Below, piece by piece: positions 39,451-49,125 of a DNA stretch of 64,000 bases. The notes beneath the pieces were generated by a model. The model was not told the origin of the DNA. It worked only from the letters and a program-made list of their open reading frames with translations, and made no database searches. The translations under genes were made by a program, and so were the position numbers. The stretch covers positions 1 to 64,000 of the forward strand of contig JAIOPV010000250.1 of NCBI GenBank assembly GCA_021413735.1, written 5' to 3'. The DNA is from Planctomycetota bacterium. Its GTDB lineage: Bacteria > Planctomycetota > Planctomycetia > Gemmatales > Gemmataceae. The number at the start of each line of letters is the position of its first letter. The stretch's first letter is position 1.

Positions 39451-39597
39451 CGAGGCAATGCCCAAGCTGCAAGAAGTGCTGCTCCATTCCGCTGGATTCG
39501 CACACTGCAAACCTGATTTGGTGGGCGTGCATCCTTTGCCACACGCAATGGAAGGACAAGCCATGAAAGAGAACGGGACAAAGGGTTCGGGAGGGTT

Positions 39598-39951
39598 ATG
39601 AAATTTTCGCGCAAAATGCAGGATGTCCAAATAAAGAATATCCGCGGCGACTACGAACCAGGCCGCAGTGCATATTTGTCAGATGATGGCCTCTTCGGCG
39701 TTCACCGACACTTCACGTTTGATTGGGAGTGGGTTGTCACCCACATGCCTACCGGTCTTAAATTTCCTTATGAATTTTCTTCTCATACAAAAGCAAAGGC
39801 GTTCGCACGGGAAGTCGCCAAGATTATTGATTGGTCAATCATCAAAGTGAAAATCAACAAAGACACTAGGCAGGTCATTGCCTTCACTCCAAAAGCGGCC
39901 TTCGATAAAGCGCGTGCTGAATGCGGGAATATAGCGGGGAGGTATTTATGA
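39598..39951 (+). CDS. Hypothetical protein
   Basis: ORF track. Confidence 0.5.
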   Translation: MKFSRKMQDVQIKNIRGDYEPGRSAYLSDDGLFGVHRHFTFDWEWVVTHMPTGLKFPYEFSSHTKAKAFAREVAKIIDWSIIKVKINKDTRQVIAFTPKAAFDKARAECGNIAGRYL

Positions 39952-40323
39952 CCAACAGCCTGATAGACGAAATTACTGAAAGGGCGCTGGTCATGCTTGA
40001 CGGAAAATACATCGCAAGAGCGGATGACCGCCAGCGGGAATTGGGATTGGCGTATATCGTGGCGGAGAGAAAAGACCTCGCCCGCGAGATCGCCTCGCTC
40101 ATTCTTGCCGAAGTGTATTTGTAGGAGACGGCTATGACCCAACCGATCACGAACACCGTTGACGAAGTTGTCGAGTCAATATGCCGAGCCTTCGACGCAA
40201 GCGACGTGTTCAGGGGCATGCACGGCCTTACCTTTATTTCGTGGAGCCATGGTGGAGTTCCGCATGTACGTGGACATGTCCCTTACAGCCGCATCACCGA
40301 GATGGTTAAGGAGAAACGGAACA

Positions 40324-40929
40324 ATGAGTAACGCGAGATCCGGAGAGATAATCCTGAAACCGTGCCCGTTCTGCGGTGCTGACGCACGCTTCGTTAAGTG
40401 CGTTGAACCCGACACCCAGCGAGTCGTATGCACCAACGGCGGGAAATGCACGGCATCCCGCGATGAAGTTGATCCCTATGGTTATGCAACCAAGGCAATA
40501 GCAGCGGAAGCCTGGAACACTCGCGTCACCCCGCCAATCGAATCGGAGTCCATTCGCGTCTGTCAATCCTGCAACGGGAATGACTACGACATCCCCTGCG
40601 CCTACCCGAGCGGCGGGATGCCTGGATGCTACCGGGATTTCCGCCTCAACCTGGAAGCAATGCGAGAGATGGCCAAACCCGCCCCGAGCCAGGATCGAGT
40701 GGAGGCCGTTTACGCTGTGTTGGACAAGCGCATTGCTCGTTCAGCAGCCAACAAGCCGACCCTTGAGAACCTTGCGGTGGAGATTCTCGCCGCCCTGCCG
40801 GAGCCGGTGGAGGTGAGCGATGAGGAAATCGACGGCGACACCATGGCCTGCATGAACTGCGTTCATCAGCTTCGGAGCGCCGGCTACCGCATCGTCAAAT
40901 CAACTAAAGCTCAGGTGGAGGAGGCGTGA
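40324..40929 (+). CDS. Lar-type restriction-alleviation/zinc-ribbon protein (C-terminal part unknown)
   Basis: ILKPCPFCGADARFVKC...CTNGGKCTASRDEVDPYGYATKAIAAEAWNTR. Confidence 0.75.
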   Translation: MSNARSGEIILKPCPFCGADARFVKCVEPDTQRVVCTNGGKCTASRDEVDPYGYATKAIAAEAWNTRVTPPIESESIRVCQSCNGNDYDIPCAYPSGGMPGCYRDFRLNLEAMREMAKPAPSQDRVEAVYAVLDKRIARSAANKPTLENLAVEILAALPEPVEVSDEEIDGDTMACMNCVHQLRSAGYRIVKSTKAQVEEA

Positions 40930-42121
40930 TGAAGTGGGCAATTGCGATTCTGCTGCTCGTCGGCTCGGTAAGCGTCTACCGCTGGAAGGCGTGCGAGAGC
41001 AAGGGCGGGATTTACGTGTATTCCACCTGCCTGAGAAAGGATGCTGCGTTGTGACAAAGGAACCGATCGACGATAGCGACAAAGTGGTGTTCCTCGCCTT
41101 CTCAAACGATAAGGCCCCTTCTGGTGATCGGCACCTCATCGGCTGCAAAGCCTGCCGGAACAAGACATTCACCTGCCGCACGGACCTCGGAGTATGGCCG
41201 GAGATTTATTGTGCGGCGTGTGACGCTCGAATCGGGGCGTTCGGCTGGGCGGAACAGGAGGAAGCATAGTGACCCAACTCAAAGTCGCCTGGAGAAAGTC
41301 GCTCTGCCGGATTGGCTTCCACAAGCGGCTGCTAATGGCCGATTGGGTCACGGGTAAAGTGACGGGCTGGGGCTGCTTTTACTGCGCAAGAAGCAAGGAA
41401 ACGAAATGAACGGATTCAGAGGAGAGTTAACATGATATTTCACTGGCCCCAATATACGATGGCATTTTTGGTGCTGCTTTTAGCGGCATCGAACATCACG
41501 AGCCCCACGCAGAAACCGGGCGTTCGCCTAGGATGCGTTGCGGTTGAGCTATTCATCGTTTTTGTCCTGTACTGCGGCGGATTCTGGACTGGCGGGGTAA
41601 TGCCATGACCAGCAACGATTTGATTGATGAGAACAGTGATGCGGCGCTGGCTGAGGCATTGAAGCACATGCGAACCATTCGCCAGCACTCACGAGTCAAG
41701 CACGCATGCTGGTGCGCCATCATGGATGCCATTTGCGACTTCATTCAGGTGGCTGAGACTGACAGGGCTGACGCAGCACCCAAGATTGCCGACAAGCGTG
41801 CCGCCGAGATGGTCGAGCGGATAAAGGAGTTATGCTGATGCCCGAATCGCTGATCGAGAAAATCGCCTCGCGGCTAAATTGCCCTTCCTCCGTCAATGGC
41901 TGTGAGCACTGCTTCAGGAAGGCGGCTGAAATCCTCGGCGTTGTAGATGCTCACCGGACACCGGATCGAATAACGCGACAATCTGAGGGCGATAACGCGA
42001 CAATCGAGGCCGCCCTGCTCAAGCAGGCCCTGAAGGCCTGCGCTGGCATGGAGGACATAGAAGATTGCCTGCGGGAATCCCTCACCGTCTATCGAAACCA
42101 CTTCGCAGAAAGCAAAGCAGA

Positions 42122-43351
42122 ATGACCCAGGCGTTAATCCAGAGTTTCCGCAACCTCCTCTCCCATGATCCTCATGCCGCATATCGCCTGGGCGTTATGG
42201 ATTGCATCGAACTTGCCGAGGAATTCGCCACCCAACCTGTTGACGCGGCAACTGACGGAAACGAAAGCAACTTATCATTTTGCGCACGCCCGCAAGATGA
42301 TCGGATGCCCGAACCGGAAATGACCGACCCGCTGGAATCCCTAGCCCTGGAAGCTGCGAAGCGCCGCCTGGACCATCACGACTACCCGGACCTGGAAGCC
42401 AAGTACAGCCACCTATACGCCACCGCTCATCTCATCTATTCCGCCTTCCTGTTCCTCCGCGAAAAGGGCTATGTGAAAGCTCCCATGCAGCAGGCGGTTG
42501 ATGAGAAGCTCGATACCAGCCGCAAGACGGCCCCCTGGTCTATTGCTTGCGAAGATTCTGGCCTCCTACATCTGTCGAGTGATGGACCAAAAACGGTGAC
42601 GTTGAATAGGAACAGCGCTAACGCGGGGCCGAAGTCTACCGTTGTCGGCTATGTCGAGTTTACCCCGGATGGGCCGAAGGTGGTCAAGCTACCGACTGAA
42701 TCTCCGGATGCCTGCCAGGACGAGGGCTGCACGCATTACGGCAACGCCATCAAGTGCGAGCCGAAGCCGGGCGGCTGCATTGCCACCGTGCCGGCGAGTG
42801 AATCTCCGGATGTCGTGCAGCGAGTGGCGCAGGCAATGCTTGCCATTTTTCATGAAGATAGCCAGGCGCGGTTCTGGGTACACGCGATGCGCTACCATCT
42901 AGCGACCGCAGCGGTGGAAGAGATGCGCCGTAGTGAGATTCGATTTACCAATGTGGGTGCGTCTGGTAACGCAGGCTGTCATGACAGTCGGGAGGGTTCG
43001 ATTCCCTCCCCCCGCTCCACCTTTATGGGAGAGGTCGAGGCCGACACATCGCATTCGTCAGCAACCGGCCCCAAGGGTGACAATCTTGCCTCTCCTGCCA
43101 TCCAACAGCCGGACTCCATGGACTGGCGAACCATGGAGCGTGCCGAGCAATATCCGGTCAAGAACATGCTGCTTTCGGCCTCATCTGGCGATATCGGCAA
43201 GGCGATATCAGAACAGCCGGTTGATTGCCGAGCGGCGTTTGAGAAGTGGTTTGCTGGTGGCTTCCCTGGCGAGACTGAGATTGTTGAAGATGAGGTAACG
43301 CGCGGCATGTGGCAGGCGTGGGAAGCTGCATGGGGGTTGATATGGAAGTAA
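42122..43351 (+). CDS. Hypothetical protein (possibly a fusion across a tRNA-like sequence)
   Basis: ORF track; contains the tRNA-like segment 42953-43019. Confidence 0.4.
   Translation: MTQALIQSFRNLLSHDPHAAYRLGVMDCIELAEEFATQPVDAATDGNESNLSFCARPQDDRMPEPEMTDPLESLALEAAKRRLDHHDYPDLEAKYSHLYATAHLIYSAFLFLREKGYVKAPMQQAVDEKLDTSRKTAPWSIACEDSGLLHLSSDGPKTVTLNRNSANAGPKSTVVGYVEFTPDGPKVVKLPTESPDACQDEGCTHYGNAIKCEPKPGGCIATVPASESPDVVQRVAQAMLAIFHEDSQARFWVHAMRYHLATAAVEEMRRSEIRFTNVGASGNAGCHDSREGSIPSPRSTFMGEVEADTSHSSATGPKGDNLASPAIQQPDSMDWRTMERAEQYPVKNMLLSASSGDIGKAISEQPVDCRAAFEKWFAGGFPGETEIVEDEVTRGMWQAWEAAWGLIWK
42953..43019 (+). tRNA. Degenerate tRNA-like sequence (T-arm GAGGG-TTCGATT-CCCTC, 3' ...TCCA)
   Basis: GTGGGTGCGTCTGGTAACGCAGGCTGTCATGACAGTCGGGAGGGTTCGATTCCCTCCCCCCGCTCCA; imperfect acceptor stem, 6-nt anticodon loop in my fold. 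Confidence 0.35.
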
Positions 43352-43565
43352 GCACCGCACAGGAAGTCATCGAAACCGCCGCGAAGGCCCATTTCTTTGA
43401 CCGGCTTATAGCGAAGTACGGTCAGGCTGGCGTGCTCGCGCTGCTGGAGGCTGAGCCGGAGCAGGAAGCGTCGCCCAAACGGTCGATTGACAAATGACGG
43501 CGTTGGCTTACAGTTCGGGCTACAGGGGCGTTGACGCGCCGCCTGCAACCCTGACCACAACCGTG

Positions 43566-44342
43566 ATGGAGCACGACATGGGTGACACCCTTCTACTACC
43601 ACCAGACACAAAAGCAATCCCCTTGAACAAAGGTCACATCGCTCTTGTTGACGCCGACGACTACGACTGCCTTTCGCAATGGAAGTGGCACATCTCGGCG
43701 AAGGGCTACGCCAGGCGGACGGTGATCATCGACGGCAAATCCCGTGGCATTTCTATGCACCGGCAGATCATGAACACGCCCGATGGGATGTTCACCGACC
43801 ACATTGATGGCGACAAGTTGAACAACCGTCGCTCCAACCTCCGCATCTGCACACCGGAGCAGAACGGCTTCAACCTCGGGCCACGGCGTGGCACCCGCAG
43901 CCAGTACAAAGGCGTCACCTGGCATAAGCGCAGCGGCAAGTGGCAGGCCCGCGTGAAATTCGAGAATCAGATTCTTCACCTGGGCCTGTTCGAGAACGAG
44001 ATCGACGCCGCAGCCGCGTACAACGAGTGCGCCCTACGCTGTTTCGGGGATTTCGCTCGCCTGAACCCCGTTCCCGAGGGGTGGGTCATCACCACCCGCA
44101 ACGTCCCAAAGAGGTTCAATAACATTCGAATCGGCAAGCAAGGCCGGGGGTTCAGCTCCCAGTACAAGGGCGTTGCTCGCGTCGGTAACCGCTGGGTGGC
44201 CCGCATCAAGACCGAGGGAACCATCCGCCACCTCGGCACCTTCGACTCCGAGGACCGGGCGGCCTTGGCTTACAACGCAGCCGCTCGCGAGGCTTGGGGC
44301 GAAATTGCTTGGCTCAACCCTGTTGCTTGCCTCTCCGCATGA
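43566..44342 (+). CDS. HNH homing endonuclease with two AP2-like domains
   Basis: SMHRQIMNTPDGMFTDHIDGDKLNNRRSNLRICTPEQN; SQYKGVTWHKRSGKWQARV and SQYKGVARVGNRWVARIK. Confidence 0.88.
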   Translation: MEHDMGDTLLLPPDTKAIPLNKGHIALVDADDYDCLSQWKWHISAKGYARRTVIIDGKSRGISMHRQIMNTPDGMFTDHIDGDKLNNRRSNLRICTPEQNGFNLGPRRGTRSQYKGVTWHKRSGKWQARVKFENQILHLGLFENEIDAAAAYNECALRCFGDFARLNPVPEGWVITTRNVPKRFNNIRIGKQGRGFSSQYKGVARVGNRWVARIKTEGTIRHLGTFDSEDRAALAYNAAAREAWGEIAWLNPVACLSA

Positions 44343-44623
44343 CCGGCGATCCCATCCTCTCTCGCATCAAGCTGGGCATGTCTCCTTCGGTGGGTAAACA
44401 GGCGGTGGACCAGGCGGTTCAGGCGAAACAACTCCTCCTAAAGCGATTTGGCCGGGCAGATTCTGCGTGGCTGGAAACGGTTCACGATGATTCCGGGCGC
44501 CGGGGTTTGGACGTTGTTTTTGAGGAAGGCAACGGCGAGGCGAGGGCTTGGGCGGAGAAGGTTCGGGATGCGGCATCGAAAGTGTGGGGGCAGGTGAAGC
44601 GAGCCGGGAAGTCCAGGGCATGA
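44339..44623 (+). CDS. Hypothetical protein, paralogue of the next ORF
   Basis: RIKLGMSPSVGKQAVDQAVQAKQLLLK...; ATGA start overlap. Confidence 0.6.
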   Translation: MTGDPILSRIKLGMSPSVGKQAVDQAVQAKQLLLKRFGRADSAWLETVHDDSGRRGLDVVFEEGNGEARAWAEKVRDAASKVWGQVKRAGKSRA

Positions 44624-44901
44624 CCCGGACGATTCGCGTGTCCCTCGGTGTATCTCCGCTTTCTGGGAAGCAAGCAGTCGATTCGACGCAGCGGTTCAAG
44701 GAGCAGCTTTGCGTGCTGCATCCGAAGCCGAGAGGGGTAACGCTGCTGACCGTCGAGGATCGTGAACGGCAAAGCCGGGGAGTGGAAGTGCTGTATGACG
44801 CAGACGACCAGGGAGCAGTGGAATGGGTGAGGGAAGCAGAACGAGTGGCAGGAGAGTTATGGGTGAAGCTGGCGGAGAGACGGAAGGGAGTCGTCAGGTG
44901 A
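44620..44901 (+). CDS. Hypothetical protein, paralogue of the previous ORF
   Basis: RVSLGVSPLSGKQAVDSTQRFKEQLCV...; ATGA start overlap. Confidence 0.6.
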   Translation: MTRTIRVSLGVSPLSGKQAVDSTQRFKEQLCVLHPKPRGVTLLTVEDRERQSRGVEVLYDADDQGAVEWVREAERVAGELWVKLAERRKGVVR

Positions 44902-45023
44902 GGGCGTCCCGGCTTCGCCGTCGCGTGCTCTCGGGCTTCGGTCCTGCGGACGCCTTCGGCCCCTGCCGCCCGCTGACGCAAGAGAAATAAGCAACAGGGC
45001 GAGAGCCCGGAAAGAGAGGTGAC

Positions 45024-45539
45024 ATGTGGTTACTGAAGCGTAAAGACCTGACAACAAGCGAGGCCGTCAAAATCCTCGCTCACGCTGGCGGCGGGTCAGC
45101 GAAAGGGAAGGTAGAGTATCGGGGTCGTGAGTACGTCGTGCAGGTGACGTTGGACGAGAAGCCGACGCCCGAACCGGTTCTGCCGCGATCCTTCTCGATC
45201 ATGACCCTGTCGAGCGAACTCGAGCACCTTCTGCTTGGCAAGCACGACCTTGGCCACATCGAATCGCTCCCCTGGCTGACCCTTCCCTCTGGCTACTCGT
45301 TCAAGGTCACCTTCCCCTTCGCCGGAGCGGCAGCGCGATTCCGCGTCTGCAAAACAGACCATCCAGACCGGGACGTCAGCGTGTACCTCGACACGAAAGA
45401 CGTGCTCGGGCACGTAGGCTCCCCGTACTGGGAGGCCTATCCGATCGGCGGGGACACCATGCGGTTCGGCTTGGCGGAGGGCAAGGAGTTGATCGACGCC
45501 ATCGTCGAAGAGTTGGAGAATGGGAGGGTGGACGAATGA
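45024..45539 (+). CDS. Hypothetical protein
   Basis: ORF track; overlaps the next start. Confidence 0.5.
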   Translation: MWLLKRKDLTTSEAVKILAHAGGGSAKGKVEYRGREYVVQVTLDEKPTPEPVLPRSFSIMTLSSELEHLLLGKHDLGHIESLPWLTLPSGYSFKVTFPFAGAAARFRVCKTDHPDRDVSVYLDTKDVLGHVGSPYWEAYPIGGDTMRFGLAEGKELIDAIVEELENGRVDE

Positions 45540-45775
45540 CCGACACGTCCACCGCGCCCGAACCCCGCGACCTTACCGTCGAAAACGCACTCTTGCGAGG
45601 TAGCCTTTACCTTTCCACCCGTGCCCTTAAAGATTACCACGACAGCAAGCACACACCCACCGACGACGGCAGGCTGCAACTCACCGTTCCCGAATCGTTG
45701 CGAGAGAAGGCCGGAGACGCGATCGCCAGGGCGAATAACCTGCTGCGGGACGACGGACCGGGGAAGCCACGATGA
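45536..45775 (+). CDS. Hypothetical protein
   Basis: Overlapping stop/start. Confidence 0.45.
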   Translation: MTDTSTAPEPRDLTVENALLRGSLYLSTRALKDYHDSKHTPTDDGRLQLTVPESLREKAGDAIARANNLLRDDGPGKPR

Positions 45776-46128
45776 AAGCGCTGAGCATCCGGCAGCCGTG
45801 GGCGTGGCTCATCGCGAACGGTTACAAGCCCTACGAGAACCGCTCGTGGAACACCAAGTTCCGCGGCGAATTCCTGATTCACGCGAGCCAGCAATTCGAT
45901 CGGGCCGGGTACGACTGGGTTCGTCAAGCCTTCCCCGATCTTCCTCTGCCCAAGCCGCAGGACTTTCCTCGCGGCGGAATCGTCGGCAAGGGAGTGCTCG
46001 CGGACGTCGTGACCGCCAGTTCGTCCCCGTGGTTCTTCGGCCCCCTCGGCTTCTGCATCCCGCGTGCGGAACCGCTCCCATTCCATCCCTGCAGGGGAAA
46101 GCTGGGGTTCTTCGAGGCCGCGCCATGA
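45772..46128 (+). CDS. ASCH-domain protein
   Basis: MKALSIRQPWAWLIANGYKPYENRSWNTKFRGEFLIHAS...GKGVLADVV. Confidence 0.9.
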   Translation: MKALSIRQPWAWLIANGYKPYENRSWNTKFRGEFLIHASQQFDRAGYDWVRQAFPDLPLPKPQDFPRGGIVGKGVLADVVTASSSPWFFGPLGFCIPRAEPLPFHPCRGKLGFFEAAP

Positions 46129-46637
46129 CCGCGCTGCCGCTCGAACAGAACGCCGTCATCTCCGCGTGCGGGAAGTACCGCTACGTCTTGACCCGCCAGG
46201 TCGGACCCGGTGTGCGGACCGCCACGTTCATCATGCTGAACCCTTCGACCGCAGATGCAATGCAGGACGACCCCACGATCCGCCGCTGCATCGGCTTTGC
46301 TCAGCGGTGGGGATGCGGCCGATTGGCCGTGCTGAACCTGTTCGCCTTCCGGGCGACTGATCCGGCGGACCTGAAGCGGGCAGAGGAGCCCGTGGGGCCG
46401 GACAACCGGGCCTGGTTCGACCAGACGCTGCTCGGCGATCTCAGCACGGGACCCGTCGTGTGTGGCTGGGGTGTCCACGGCGAGCACCGGGACCAGGACT
46501 TGGCCGTGCTCGAATGGCTGAAGGCATTTGGTACCGAACCGCTCGCCCTCGGCCTGACGAAGGACGGCCATCCACGCCACCCGCTCTACGTGCCGTACGC
46601 CGCTGTGCTGGTGCCGTTCACGGGGCGGAAGCCATGA
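46125..46637 (+). CDS. DUF1643 domain protein
   Basis: RTATFIMLNPSTADAMQDDPTIRRCIGFAQRWGCGRLAVLNLFAFRATDP. Confidence 0.9.
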   Translation: MTALPLEQNAVISACGKYRYVLTRQVGPGVRTATFIMLNPSTADAMQDDPTIRRCIGFAQRWGCGRLAVLNLFAFRATDPADLKRAEEPVGPDNRAWFDQTLLGDLSTGPVVCGWGVHGEHRDQDLAVLEWLKAFGTEPLALGLTKDGHPRHPLYVPYAAVLVPFTGRKP

Positions 46638-46647
46638 CTCGCTTGAG

Positions 46648-47172
46648 TTACTTGGTGTCGGGCACGACAGCCAGGACGAGGTCGTGAATGTACTGATACA
46701 CGTAATCCCGGTAGTGTTCGTACATCGCGAGGGCCTTAGCGGGAAGCTTCCCGCCATGTTTGACAGTGTTATTGTGGTCGCGTAGCTCGTCGATCTTGGC
46801 GAAGTTTTTCACCTTGGTCAGGTCGGCCTTCAGGTCGTCGGCGAAAACCTTCTTAAGCTGATCGATTTTGTAGCATTTCTTGACCTTGTTCTCGGAGTAG
46901 CGGTGCCTGAGGGCTTGCTTGGAAGAGTTTTCGACCACGCGGTAAAGGCCGACGAGGAGGAGTTTTCCGACGAGTTCTTCGGCCTCATCAAGGAAGTGGT
47001 TGTCAGAGCCGAGGTCTTCGAGTTGTTCTCCCTCGGCATCTTTGGCGAGACGGTTGATGAGCGCCCGCTCGTGATTGAGTCCGGACAGCATCGTCTCGCG
47101 GATGCGCTCCAGGCTTTCCACCTCGAACCGGGTCAGCTCCGCCGCCGCGTGGGCGATCATTTCCTTCGCCAT
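46648..47172 (-). CDS. Hypothetical HEPN-like helical protein
   Basis: KIDELRDHNNTVKHGGKLPAKAL resembles HEPN/DUF4145-type R..N...H motifs. Confidence 0.45.
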   Translation of the reverse strand: MAKEMIAHAAAELTRFEVESLERIRETMLSGLNHERALINRLAKDAEGEQLEDLGSDNHFLDEAEELVGKLLLVGLYRVVENSSKQALRHRYSENKVKKCYKIDQLKKVFADDLKADLTKVKNFAKIDELRDHNNTVKHGGKLPAKALAMYEHYRDYVYQYIHDLVLAVVPDTK

Positions 47173-47551
47173 CGTTCGCCTCCAGAAAACACGACCATCT
47201 TTGTCGTCTTAGTAATCCAAGGCAACTTCGCCTCACCTAATAGTATAGCAAAGACGTAAGGTGTGACCAAAGTGTTGGCCAGAAGTGCATAATCAATCAG
47301 ATTTTGCGATATTCGGCTGCTTTTCGGCCACCGTCAGTGACTGTCCACCTCCACTCCGAAGCGTTCTGTCCAGCCCAATATTTTTACCAATTAACGAATC
47401 CTGGCATCTCCCTCCGGCCCGCGACGGGGTTCGGGTCGTCATTCGACCGCCCGCCACGATTACTCCCCAGCCCCGGCAGGAAGACACGGATGCTCAAGGG
47501 GCGTTACCCCGCCTGCCGATAACTCCCATCCCGCCACCAGGAGTCACCCGG

Positions 47552-47737
47552 ATGTCGCCGTTCGAACGCCCCGATCGCTGCTGCCCGAAGTGCAACCACC
47601 ACCGCTACCTGTTTCGGGCAAGGCGAACCGTCGAAGAGGGGAAGTTCACGGAAACCAAATACCGGTGTCGGGCGTGTTCGCACGAGTGGTGGGAACGAAT
47701 CCCGGCCCCGCCGAAGAAGGCCGATGACGCGGCGTGA
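47552..47737 (+). CDS. Zinc-ribbon protein
   Basis: CCPKCNHHRYLFRARRT...KYRCRACSHEWWER. Confidence 0.55.
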   Translation: MSPFERPDRCCPKCNHHRYLFRARRTVEEGKFTETKYRCRACSHEWWERIPAPPKKADDAA

Positions 47738-47752
47738 CAGGGCTCGGCGGCC

Positions 47753-48493
47753 TCACATCCCGAAGGTGACGCCGCCGGCGGTCAATACGGCGAGGTCGTA
47801 GGTGCGGCTGATCGGAACCCGAGGCACTTTCAGTTCCTCGCACTTGTCGTGACACACTTCAATAAGGCGTACACCGAAGGCCTTCGCTTGCGCGGTGGTG
47901 ACCACGCCGATGTCTTGCTCTTTGCGCTTGACGACGAGCTTTTCGATCTCCGGATCTGCACGCAAACTTTTGAACCGCTTGTCTGTGTCTCCAGTCAGAC
48001 CATCGACCAGCAATGGCGTGCCCATCAGATGTGCCCCGCCATGCTCCTGCGGGCGGTTGTTACCGTGCTGACCGAGCGTCCCGTTGCCCCTCAGGATGAA
48101 CTCGCGATGTCGCCTCCGAAACTCGCCGCCATCGAACGAGTGAAAGAGTAGTTGAAAGACGATCTCGCCCGGCTTTACTGGGAGGTCTGTTACGTTGTAT
48201 GCCTTGCGGTAGTCGGCGAACCCCTTGATCAGCACACCTTCAAATGCTCCCAAAGACTCGGCTGAGAAGGGGTGGGCAGCGAAGTGCGTCTGCATGAGTT
48301 GGTAAACATCGAACCGCACGTTGTCGGTGTGCGGCTCGAGTTGCCTGACCCCGTGCGCGGCGGTCCCGATCGCGGTGTTCCCCACTTTGAACAGCTTCGT
48401 GACGTTATCCTCGACGCCGACCCGTTTCGTGATGCGGCGGTCTGCGACCATGACGACGGAGTCGGCTGTTCTGATCGCGGCGATCAGGGTCAT
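47753..48493 (-). CDS. Proteasome/HslV-like Ntn-hydrolase family protein
   Basis: MTLIAAIRTADSVVMVADRRITKRVGVEDNVTKLFKVGNTAIGTAA: Thr2 nucleophile position plus D/K spacing as in beta subunits. Confidence 0.6.
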   Translation of the reverse strand: MTLIAAIRTADSVVMVADRRITKRVGVEDNVTKLFKVGNTAIGTAAHGVRQLEPHTDNVRFDVYQLMQTHFAAHPFSAESLGAFEGVLIKGFADYRKAYNVTDLPVKPGEIVFQLLFHSFDGGEFRRRHREFILRGNGTLGQHGNNRPQEHGGAHLMGTPLLVDGLTGDTDKRFKSLRADPEIEKLVVKRKEQDIGVVTTAQAKAFGVRLIEVCHDKCEELKVPRVPISRTYDLAVLTAGGVTFGM

Positions 48494-48534
48494 GAACGTG
48501 CGCCCCTTATGGTTCGGTGTGTCGGGTAGACGAT

Positions 48535-48915
48535 TCAGGGCGTACCGGCTCCCGTGGCCGTGCCAGCGGCAGCACGCAGGGCGGTTTCCCTCGCGAGGAG
48601 GGCGTTGTAATCCCGTGTAGTGGCAGCCAGGGTTGCCCCCGCTTCCGCCTCGTCCAGTTGCTCCAGATCCTTCCGGTGCTTCTGGAACTCCCGCCACCCG
48701 TGACCGCAGTCCGGGCACGCTTTGCTGGCCGGCGACGTGTCGTGGTTTGCCCCAGCCTTGAGAGCGGCGAGGTGCGCCTTGATCCGGGCGATCTTGGCCT
48801 GGTACTTCGCCTTCTCGGTTTCGACTTCGGCCAAATCCAGATCGTGGACGCTCTTCTCGCTGTCGAGATACCCGGCGTCGCCCCGTTTGCACGTGTCGCA
48901 TCGGTTGACCGGCAT
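48535..48915 (-). CDS. Hypothetical zinc-finger coiled-coil protein
   Basis: MPVNRCDTCKRGDAGYLD...KACPDCGHGW. Confidence 0.5.
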   Translation of the reverse strand: MPVNRCDTCKRGDAGYLDSEKSVHDLDLAEVETEKAKYQAKIARIKAHLAALKAGANHDTSPASKACPDCGHGWREFQKHRKDLEQLDEAEAGATLAATTRDYNALLARETALRAAAGTATGAGTP

Positions 48916-49125
48916 GCCGCATTCTCCTTGTTGAGTTCGGAACCCGTGATTCTATCTCGCGTCTGATTGCGGGACAAGTGCCTGCGTTCACTTCCTGCCG
49001 CCATCCCCACCTGAACCGATCCGGGGAGACTGCCCGAGCCGTCGCTGTTTACAATCTGCCAGTGCCGTTTCCCTGCGGGAGCCTCCCGGTGTCGGTTGAC
49101 GAGTGCAGGTCGGCACGAGCCCAGG

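Noticed and set aside
47224-47262. Possible inverted repeat TCACCTAA...TAAGGTGTGA as operator
   Set aside because: Arms too short and imperfect to separate from chance
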